Positions 54,846-64,000 of a DNA stretch of 64,000 nucleotides are shown here, one piece after another. The notes under the pieces are model-generated. The model did not search any database, was not told where the DNA came from, and saw only the letters and a program-made list of their open reading frames with translations. The position numbers and the translations under genes are program-made. The DNA is taken from NCBI GenBank assembly GCA_011800805.1, contig MPNW01000057.1, forward strand, positions 434,130 to 498,129, read 5' to 3'. Source of the stretch: Hirudo medicinalis (taxonomy: Eukaryota; Annelida; Clitellata; Hirudinida; Hirudinidae). Positions within the stretch are counted from its first letter, which is position 1. Each line of letters opens with the position of its first letter.

Positions 54846-57800
54846 ATGTCAGAACCAAAGGATACGGAGAGAAATACCAAGAGAGTTGGGAAATGGTACT
54901 TTGGAGGCACGGCTAGCGCCGGTGCCGCTTGTGTCACGCACCCACTGGATTTGCTGAAAGTAATAACCTTGTTATTTTCATTTGTCTAGTAACGGCGTAT
55001 TTGCTTATCATGATCATCGCAGTCATTTAATGGTGAGCAAACTATAAATATTGACATTATAAGTGTGAAGGATCTTCATTCTGTTCGTCAACATTTATTT
55101 TTTCATTTCTTTTTTTTACCTTGATAATTTGTTCAACTTTATTGTTTCCATATAATAATCCTTACAAGTCCTTCAAGTGATGTCAATTGTTTGAGCTTAT
55201 TCAAAAAATGAAAAGAGATATATTGTCAGAAGTGAGATATAATATTAATAGCTTGATGGCTTAAGTAAGATGGAGATGCTCTTTTTCATGTTTGCAAAAA
55301 TTGATATCTAAAATTTGACCTATAGCTGTGTAACAAATTGATGGTTGCAAACATCTATAATTGAAAAATATTTTCCCAATAAAATCATTGAGATTGAGAA
55401 CGATCAGAATTATTTGGTGGTTAAACATTTTGCTAATTGAACTGCAGGACTAATGGGATTACAAAGCATTCAAGTCTTGCTCTTGCAAATTAAGCAAATA
55501 CAAAGTTGGAAGTATTGCATGTAGTTTATTGCTATTGTACATATGTTTGCAGATATTAAAATACCTCATAAAGTAATAACTTGTGCTAATTCAGTTGATC
55601 AAAATGCTCGGAAGTAAATTTTGAAGATCCGAGGTTTTTCCAATAAACAGGAACGGATTTCCTGATGTTTAAGGAGTAATAATAAGCAATTAGTTAGAAA
55701 TTCAAGTGAGGTATCTAATCAAAAGTCTGCTGAATGTGCTGGGTGATAGGATACTTAGCCTTTTCAATATTTCTCATCCTGAGAATAACAATGTAAATAT
55801 AAGTTTTTAAAAGTTTCCAAGAGCTGTGAATGGACTGCAATTTAAACAAGCCAATCAATTAGGTGACTTAAAACATTTGTTTTGCTATGTCTTTGCACTC
55901 ATTGAGCCTATTCAAATTTTTTGCTATACCAATATTTTCTAGTCAACATTATTTCATCTTTAAATGGCCATAAGTTTTTTAATAAGTTATTTAAATTGAG
56001 TTGTTCTTAAAGAGAAAACCGTTAAGCTGCATTGCTTGTGAAGTATTTGGAAAAGTATAATAACTAACAACTAGACAATAGATAGAACTTATGATTGAAT
56101 CACTAAACATATTTGAATTTAAATATTTCAAGATTTCTGGAGAGACATCAACTGATTAAGATGTACGGGATAGCCGAACGGGTCGCGTTCCCGCACGTGG
56201 TAATGGCGACGGTCGCGTCGTGTTTGCGACCCGGCCGCACCCGTCCAATAAAGCACTCGAAATGTTGGCCAAATAAATAATGCTGTTGAATACAGTTTTT
56301 TTAACACTTTATGGAACAATTTCTTTAATATTCCATAGTCAATTTTACAAAAGGACAACCTGAACTTTAAGAAGTTTAAAAACTACACTTCCCATTTTAG
56401 GTCCATCTGCAAACTCAGCAATCTGGCAAAACTGGTCTCATTCAAATGGGTGTGAAAGTGTTCAAATCAGATGGTGTTTTTGGCCTTTACAATGGTTTGA
56501 CTGCCTCTCTCCTGAGACAGGTTATAAAGATGAAAATCAAATGTGTTTTTTGTGCTTTAACAAGTCTTTTGATTAATGTCTTATACTACATTTTATAAAC
56601 TGATAAAGATGGTTTTAATTCAGCTTACTTACTCTCTGACTCGGTTTGGAATTTATGAAACCGTAAAGAAGCAAGTCGAGGTACCGGGAAGATCGATGGC
56701 ATTTTATGAAAAGGTTTTGTTAGGTGGAGTTGCAGGTCTGGCTGGAGGCTTTGTAGGAACTCCTGCAGATCTTATCAATGTGAGGTAGGGCAGGCATTTT
56801 CCACTCATGTTGTTTCATGGAACATTTTTGGAACCGACACCCCCGCTGCTGCAATTTTCAACTGTAATTTCAAAACTACCAGCGGATGCAACGATTGGGG
56901 ATGCCGACGGAAATTCCGGGCCCCTGGGTCGTGGGAGATCTACAAATATATAAAAAAAAACTATCTTTAGTTTTTATGAAAAAAGTTTTTGATAAACAAG
57001 TCATCACTCAAATCATAATATTATAGGCTCATATTTGGTCGATATTGATAATATTTAAAAAACATTATTTATGTTAAATTAATATAAAAATGAGGTTATA
57101 ATAACAAAAATGTTCCTATACTTTATAAGCCTTACCAGCAGGAATTTTTTAAAATTCTTTTTCATTGCAGTTGACCTAAGTATGGCACTAATATTACATA
57201 GTCATCATAGCCACAGGGGAAAGGGGGCACTTTTTTTATTCCTGGGTGTTTGCAGAGCCTGTTGGATATGACACTCATGTTCTTTTGTCGTAATTTTGTT
57301 ATAAGGAAATCATATTTATGCCAATTGTTGCTATGACATGTGCAAGTTTATTATTTATGGGGAGAGATGAATTTCACTGATTGTTAATAGAAACTTTTTA
57401 TAATTTAAGAAAAAAAATCCATAAATATGCAAAACAATGAAAACCAGTGACCATTATATAGCATCAAAAATCTTTATTCATCATGATCAAACAAACTTTT
57501 AAACTATAAAATAATTTATTTATAGTTTATTTTATTTAAAGTTTATAACGAGTCTTGTCACATTTCTTTTTAATTATCTTCTGAAGTCGATTTTTCATTG
57601 ATTTGAAGGTTTTATTGATGAAGGGCTTCAGACTCTGCTTGTCCAATTCTAAGCCTCTTTCAGAGATTTTTCCAATTTCTAGTTGACAGAATAAAAGCAT
57701 GCCATTGCAATATACTTTATTTGCAAACAATCCCCACACATTTTCGATCGGGAGTTAAGTCTGAGAGATTCCTCTCCTGGAAGAAAAACCCTGTGGCTTT

Positions 57801-60800
57801 CAAGGTGCTTATCTTGTTGAAAAATAACTTTATCAACTTGGATTTTGTTATGAAGGGGTAGGAGGTTCTTGTTCAGAGTTTCAACATATTTTGAGGAATT
57901 CTGTTTCTTTCTAAGACCACCAGCTCTGACAAATCAAGAGAAGGAAATGGCAGTCCAGACAATGATGGATCAATCTCCAAATTTTCGTTTTAAAAATGAC
58001 TTTAATGACTCTAACATCATGCCAATAATGAAATCATATGATAGGCATGATGGACATTTGTATGGAGAACAATTTTTTTGTCTGATTTCGTTGCATTGAC
58101 TCATTTTCTTTCTTTTCCAATATGTAGTCTTTGTCCAAAAAAGTCTTTAATAACTTAACCTTTAAAGCAGAGGTATTCAACTAATTTTCATGAAGGGCCA
58201 AATTTATATTTTGCCTGATGACCAATTGCTAGATCTTTTTGTAATCGGTAGTTGTCATTTATTAGCATGCACACCATATGAACTGCTTTTAAATAAATTA
58301 ATTAAAAATATATTTCACAAGTATTAAAATCTAAGTTATTTGTCATATCAATTTTCGCAGGCTGCCAGTTGAATCACGCTGCTTTAGTTAGTGCTCAATG
58401 ACGTAAGATTTCCAACTGTTGGCCATTTCTCTCAGTACATTGAAGTGACTTGAAGGGTGTTATTTAATCATTATGGAAATATTTTAACAAAATTAATGTT
58501 ATTGAGGTTGTTGTGCATCTTTTGAGCTATTATAATTAAACAACTTATTTGTTTTCTTTGATCATCACACTTTTTGGAGTTTCTCAGTTCTGTTTGGACC
58601 CATTGATGGGTCATTGAAAATATTTCAGCAAATCAAATTATAACAAGTTTGAAATTTGGTGTATGCAAGTAGATTGTCCGTAACTACTTCAATGATGGTG
58701 GAATATTTAGTTGTGAGGGAAGTTTGAAGGCCTTGACTATCAAATAAAGATCATGTACTTGTCAAGGGCCAAAGAAATGGTCATTTTCAGATCTTTTGAA
58801 CCAAAATATTTTAATCTGGAATGAAGTGACTGCTGTGAATGCTGTTTCCATGATTTGGATCACAATCAGACTTGCAAATCTACAATGAATCAGAATTAAA
58901 AGCTTACATGGAAGATGGGTCTATTGGCTTTCCTGATGCCAATTCACTGCCAAACAATAACAGAAATACTTCCTTCTAGGTGATGATGCTTTTGGATTGT
59001 GAACAAGCACTGCAATGTGACAAAAGAAGAATTGATCATCAACTGTAGGATATCCAGAGGCAGACAAGGGGCTGAAAACCCTTTTGGCATTCTGGCCCAG
59101 AGATGGCAAACTCCTGATATTGCAATGCTCATTATTGAGGCTTGTGTCTACCTCAAGAACTTAATGAAAATACTTTACTCTGCTTTTCAGAATGCACAAC
59201 TGGACACAGGATGATCAACACAAATTGGTACCAGGACTGTGGAGGCAAACAACTGCGATGTGTGATGTTGATCACGATGATGATAGGGTAATCGCAAAAA
59301 ACAGCAAGATTACCTGAAATTGTACTTCAACAGTTCGGCAGGCCACGTACCAGTGACAACATAGTAAAGTCGAACTGCGGATGTAGAAATTCATGAATGG
59401 GTCACGATGTCACAAGCTTGACCCAATTTTTGAACGTGGATCAATCATGATGAGCGTGGCTCTAGTGTGACAGCACTCTCAGATGATTCTCAGCTTTCTG
59501 ACACGCTGCTCATCTAAGGATCTAAGTGATGGATCTAAGTTGCCTCTGTTTTGCAGTGTTTCTTATTGGAAAATAATTGGAAAAACCTGTTGTTTCATAT
59601 TTTCCACAAGAAAATTATGAAGAAATAATTGAATTTTGCATTTTTATTTTGGGTTTACCACTAGCAGGCAATGTTTAGGCTTAAGCATTATCACTTCTGC
59701 CTGGAGCTCATGACATTACCAGGTGGATGGCTAAAGTCATCTGATGTATGATTTACCTCTTCAGAAATGAATTCAAACTGAGTGAAAAAGAACAGAAAAG
59801 CTTGTTTGAGTTTTGTAGTTTTGCTGCCCATGTCTATGCATGGATTGTATGTCTTGCAGCATGTGATACTCAAGTAAGTGATCTGATGCTGCTCTGAAAA
59901 ATATAACAGTATTCTGAAATCAACAAGACTTTCACAGGTCCTTGAATAAGAAATGGTTCCATTATCACTTTTCTGAGAAGGTTTCTGATGTTGAAAAGAA
60001 TTTGATTGTTGAAGGAGTATCAGGGAAAATAAAGAGTCCAGTTGGAGATAAAGACAAAGTGGAAATGAAACAACTCCATGATCTTTGACATCAACATCTG
60101 CTGCTTTGCAGTTGCTTGGACTCAACATATTGTCAACAGTCTTGTCTAACAGATCCACATACCTGGAAGGAGCATTCAGTTGCTTTTATGCAAACTTTCA
60201 ATCAATGCACTACAAGGATGAAGTCTGAAATGCAGAAGCTTGTTCAAGCTGTTGAGAACAACAGAAAGCAAGTTCCAGATTTTTGCAAAAGGATACTGAT
60301 GACATATGAACCTAATTAGACTTCTTACAAATATAAAAGGATATTGTTTTACTTGAATTTGACATATCTTAATTATTATTAGCAATAGATAATGAATTGC
60401 AGTTGCATTTGTCTAGAATTGCCAGATGTTTATGTTGATTGAGCAACCTATAAATATTTTCCAAAACAACTAAACATTTGCACCAATGTTGCTTTTCACA
60501 AAAGGAACAAAATTAAAAAATGTGCAACATTGAATTTAAATTTTTGTTTACCACTATAATTAGGATTATATTTTAAACATTGCTTAACTGATTATGTTGT
60601 AAGACCCTGGGCATTTGTCTCCCGCCCCACTCTTGGCCTGGCAATAATATAATGATCTGAAATATGCAATTTTGGATTTTTTATTTATCAATTTATAATA
60701 AAAAGTGAACTAAATTATCTTAGTAAGTTACCATTGTTTTTGTTACCAATATCTAAATACCTGAAATTTTCAAAAAGGATGCAGAATGATGTGAAGCTAC

Positions 60801-61815
60801 CACCAGTAGAAAGGAGAAAGTAGGTTATTAAATCAACATTTTTAGATTGTTTTACATGGCTGCATCGTGAAATTTAATTAAATTAAATAAAAACTAGTAA
60901 TAATAGCATTTATCAATATTGGCAGTTACAAACATGCCATCGACGGCTTGTATCAGGTCGTTAAACATGAAGGACCTCTTAAACTGATGAATGGTGCAAC
61001 TATGGCCAGCTCCAGAGCTACACTAGTGACAATTGGACAAGTAGCCTATCATAGCTTTAGTGTTGTGATATACTTTATGCAGTGTCATTATTTTCTTGTT
61101 GACAGATTTCCTTTTATGACCAATTTAAAGTTCTGCTGATGAGATCAGGATTCTTCATTGACAATATTGTCACTCATTTCACAGCCAGTTTCCTTGCAGT
61201 TAATAATTTCAAGCATTTTAAATTTCTAATTGAATTTTTTTCTTTATTTCTGTTAGAAATTCTTCTGAGGCTTAATTTAAATATTCTGTAAATATCACTT
61301 CTTACCACCACATTTTATCTGGTATTAATGCTACTAAAGTTAAACTTTGAAAAATAACAGATTAATAAATTCCATTTCTAAAATTCGTCAAGTGCAAGCC
61401 CATTTTATAGCATAACCAACATTTACTGAAACCAGGGTGGTGTAGCAACGCTTCTGACTATGCCTCTTGACGTCATGAAAACCAGGATGATGAATGCCCC
61501 TCCAGGAACATATTCGGTTACTTTCTATTTGTTTAATTTTTTTTTATAAATTTGCTGTCGTTAAGCTTAGCTTCATATTCATTCATCTCAGAGTCTTCTT
61601 GCCTGTGCAAAAGACATTGGTAAAAATGGCCCTTCTGGATTTTTCAAGGTAGATTAAAATAAAGCCACAAATTATGAATTGCTGGCAAACTAATGAACCA
61701 CCTTCTATTTCAGGGTTTTGTGCCTGCCTTCGTAAGGCTTGGACCTCACACGATCATAACTTTCATATTTTTTGAGCAGTTGCGCCTCAGATTTGGCGAT
61801 GACGTCCCTGCTTGA
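54846..61815 (+). CDS. SLC25A10: Mitochondrial dicarboxylate carrier
   Basis: Inner-membrane antiporter exchanging malate or succinate for phosphate, sulphate or thiosulphate. Nine exons: 54846-54959, 56401-56520, 56624-56784, 60778-60819, 60926-61040, 61106-61198, 61436-61516, 61592-61648 and 61714-61815. All three mitochondrial-carrier repeats are present, with PxDxxK/R-type signatures: THPLDLLKVHLQTQ, TPADLINVRMQNDVK and MPLDVMKTRMMNAP. Other strong matches: WYFGGTASAGAACV, LTYSLTRFGIYETVK, GGVAGLAGGFVGTPADL, ATMASSRATLVTIGQ. Length about 290 aa, normal for the family. A tag acceptor (aacctttgctag) sits one base before the ATG. Intron 2-like gaps are large because of transposons: the third intron is 4 kb and holds Tc1 and Harbinger relics. 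Poly(A) signal at 62051-62056. Convergent with MCU. Confidence 0.96.
56155..56270 (-). repeat. Dispersed repeat family R1, copy d (reverse, in an SLC25A10 intron)
   Basis: The reverse complement reads gggtcgcaaacacgacgcg, accgtcgccattaccacg, tgcgggaacgcgacccgttcggc, parallel to the block gggttgcgaacgcgacac ... gttgctattacgaccgcatgc of copy a. It is the most GC-rich copy, perhaps the youngest or least decayed by CpG loss. Confidence 0.6.
57536..58060 (-). mobile_element. Tc1/mariner-type transposase relic in SLC25A10 intron 3
   Basis: The minus strand reads VIFQQDKH, the second Asp region of a DDE transposase. After frame breaks it reads ENVWGLFANKVYCNG, then SMKNRLQKIIKKKCDKTRY, the familiar Tc1/Tc3 C-terminal pattern (PIENLWG...SMxNRxxxVIxxxGxxTxY). 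Frames are broken by stops and shifts. On the opposite strand near 57919-57970 a helix-turn-helix-like RPPALTNQEKEMAVQ piece suggests a second, inverted fragment. Confidence 0.65.
58590..59210 (+). mobile_element. PIF/Harbinger-type transposase relic in SLC25A10 intron 3
   Basis: Broken plus-strand frames read GPIDGS, then EDGSIGFPDANSLPNN, then GDDAFG, then RISRGRQGAENPFGILAQRW and AMLIIEACVYLKNLMK. This order and pattern match the DDE core and C-terminus of Harbinger transposases (xxDxxGxxIxxP, GDxAFxL, YRLSRARRxVENAFGILxxRW, AxxxLHN). Several in-frame stops show that it is dead. A short frame at 60116-60319 downstream has no recognised domain. Confidence 0.7.
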
Positions 61816-62628
61816 GATTGCAACGGCTTGCCTACTTATATTTTTGTTACCAGTCATATGATCTAACTGGTTTTTTTTAAGATTGCATATTATTAGAAGC
61901 AGGTATTTATAGATAATACACATCCTCTGGATGGGTCTGCCTGTTTTAGATATTTTCTAGTGACCTTGCCTGGCATTTTAATTTTTTTTTTTTATAGATC
62001 TCCATTTGTGCAATGTCAGATTTTGGCTTGCCAGCAAGGTCTTCCTACAGAATAAAAATTTAATCATTGCTGTTGTGGAGATCGGTTGTTGTCCAAATAA
62101 AATTGTATTTTCCAAGTGTTAAAAAAATGGGCGGTTAAATTTGCAAAACATCGAATAACTATCACGTTCAACATTTTTACTACCCACAATACCTTTGAGT
62201 GCGGGATGTTGGGCAAAGCACTTAAAAGTCTAAAAGCACACATAGTTACACTATTAGTTTTATGGCACATAACTTGTGAGATGCAACAACTGCAATATCA
62301 AAACTTTTTTTTTCAATAATTCCTCTAAACATCAAAAGAAAAATTACAAATATCAGTTAGATTTAACAAGGATAACTTTTTTTAATTGAGAGTTAAAACG
62401 AATTCTCCAAGTAGAAGTTCAGGTGCATGATGTCTTTCAACTATCAACATCGAGTGAAACAACGTACCACTGAGGTGCCCATTCAAAACCAAAGCTGCTT
62501 CCAACAAACAACAAATCTTCATGCAATGATAAAAAATGCTGAAAGCTGCAGAATCTAAGATTAAAGCAGGTGACATTTGTCATCACTTAATCCAATATAA
62601 ATTTCGATTGAAGTGAGGCACAGCATGA
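61816..62628. other. Convergent 3' gap between SLC25A10 and MCU
   Basis: AT-rich, mostly 3'UTR of the two genes. AATAAA at 62051-62056 serves SLC25A10. No additional gene seen. Confidence 0.45.
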
Positions 62629-63630
62629 CTAGACTGTCAGTGGTTTCTGGTACTGCAATGGGAGGTGTAGTTGCAGAGGATCCCTCAACCTCCTGAGATC
62701 ATAGTCCATTTGAGCTATGGCATCTTTCAGTTCATTGTATCTTTTCATGTCAAGGTTTTTTCTATTAGCACCACGATGCATTGAAAACAGGTACTCTCTA
62801 TCTCTGACTTGTGGCAGTATGTATTCCTAAAGTTGTTGGAAGATTTACAAGTATAAAAATTATTGGGAGGGAAATGCTGCTTAGCATTTTAACCTGATTT
62901 GTCAATAGGTAGTAAGCATAGCAGGCGATGGCAGTGCCGTAACCCACGAAATAGGTGACTGGCTCCATAATGTCCCATGAGTATTCAAACCATGTCAATC
63001 TGGCAAGAAAACCGAACTGGATTCCCATAAGACCTAAGCCAGTCCATGTCATGATCCTTGTATGTCTGTAAGCACCCGCATCCAAGTCATTCTTAATCTG
63101 GCATTAAATTTAAAACAGTTATTTATATTTCTTTTGGTGTGGAGTTTAATTTATTCACCCTCTCCAAAGGAGCTATTTCCTTCTTCAACTCTTCCAATTT
63201 CTTCTTCAAATCAAGTTCTTGAGCTAGTTGATGTTGCTCGACATTTAGCGCATTATAAAGATGGCAGATAGAATTTTTAACGTTTGAGAGATCCTCTACA
63301 CTCTGGGCTAAAGAATTATTTATATCAAAATATCATGTTATATAATTCATCAACATACACTAACTGCACAGTTAAGAGTCTCACATATAATAACTTCATT
63401 CTTATAAGCTTTAATGATTTATTTATCTAGTGCTCCATGAAAACTTTATGAACAAATTTTGAATATTAAAGAGGGCAACAGCTGTTGCTGTAATTAAAAT
63501 GTTTTTGGAGCAATCAAATTGTTACCTGATGCAGGTGATTTGCAGTAATATTTGATGTCATTAACATAAAGATAAAAGTCTTTTTGTAGCATTAGATATA
63601 AAGGTGTGCTTCTTGCCAATCTTTCGTTCT
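62629..63630 (-). CDS. MCU: Mitochondrial calcium uniporter pore subunit, 3' part
   Basis: Pore-forming subunit of the inner-membrane Ca2+ uniporter. Four minus-strand exons are visible: 63526-63630 (NTD end: [15 protein letters not shown]), 63159-63307 (coiled coil 1: [20 protein letters not shown]), 62894-63097 (both membrane segments around the selectivity filter: [20 protein letters not shown], then [13 protein letters not shown]) and 62629-62826 (coiled coil 2: [30 protein letters not shown]). The DIME motif, whose Asp and Glu form the two Ca2+ rings, is intact, as is the WDxxEP context. The 5' exons, including the mitochondrial targeting peptide and the first part of the N-terminal domain, lie beyond or near the right edge and were not identified in 63631-64000. 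Confidence 0.94.
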
Positions 63631-64000
63631 CTTTAAATAAAAATTTAAATAAGGTTGAGAACTGCAATAATATTAATAAAAGACCCAATAATTTTCAATA
63701 ATATCAACAAAACCTCATCTACAAATTCATCATACCATCCATCATGTCTGAGAGTACCAAGATATACAGAGATGGAAGAGCAGAATATATCCCTCAAGTT
63801 ACATTTTTGGAGTTACAAAACTTTCACAAATAAGTTGGTATCTTTAAATGGAATCTTATGATGAAGCAAATATTTTATTGGGTTACACTCTTCTTTCAAA
63901 AGTGAGAAAAAAATCTGAGGTTTCTGCTTCAATAACCAGTTTTTCTTAACTTTTGGTTTATGGTTGAGATATATTTGGGCCCATGTGGTAAGGCATTAAG

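Noticed and set aside
59691..60158. 155-codon minus-strand frame
   Set aside because: Low-complexity composition within the transposon-filled SLC25A10 intron; no domain recognised. It could be part of a Harbinger element's second gene, but nothing supports that.

Overview
This is animal nuclear DNA. Most genes are split by many short introns with GT-AG borders, and the window is AT-rich. It contains animal-specific genes (Hand, an ESE-type ETS factor, an Ig-EGF neuregulin/Vein-like ligand, the centriole gene HYLS1, calcineurin A, collagen prolyl 4-hydroxylase) and broken copies of LINE, Ty3/gypsy, Tigger/pogo, Tc1 and PIF/Harbinger elements. Thirteen genes in 64 kb is compact. Seven start codons lie 0-6 nt behind a CAG or TAG 3' splice-site-like sequence, as expected where a spliced leader is trans-spliced onto mRNAs. 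Compactness, gene set and this signal together fit a tunicate, but other trans-splicing invertebrates are possible and the species is inferred, not shown. Layout, 1-24 kb: a broken LINE reverse transcriptase (-) beside a poly-G run with an N; HYLS1 (+); a single-exon p24/TMED cargo receptor (+), convergent with P4HA (-), which carries a Tigger-like transposon in an intron and an apparent 1-nt frameshift in its first exon; calcineurin A catalytic subunit (+, 13 exons, one GC-AG intron); an unrecognised coiled-coil protein (-), divergent from a single-exon GalNAc-transferase-like protein (+) that has lost key catalytic motifs. Layout, 24-36 kb: EFTUD2/Snu114, the U5 snRNP GTPase (-, at least 18 coding exons), whose 3' end faces the GalNAc-transferase-like gene; then a gene-poor, transposon-rich island (30.4-32.7 kb) with gypsy integrase remnants and LINE-associated nuclease fragments in inverted arrangement. 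Layout, 36-64 kb: an ETS factor (+), a small secreted protein (-), Hand (+), about 8.5 kb of repeat-bearing intergenic DNA, the Ig-EGF ligand (+), 3.3 kb of empty AT-rich DNA, the mitochondrial dicarboxylate carrier SLC25A10 (+) whose third intron holds Tc1 and Harbinger fossils, and the 3' part of MCU (-), which runs off the right edge. The genes are mostly unrelated housekeeping and developmental loci. ETS and Hand are neighbouring developmental transcription factors, and SLC25A10 and MCU, both inner-mitochondrial-membrane transporters, are convergent neighbours. No tRNA, rRNA, CRISPR array or prokaryotic-type signal was seen. Exon borders were read by eye from splice consensus and family resemblance, so individual junctions may be off by a few bases.
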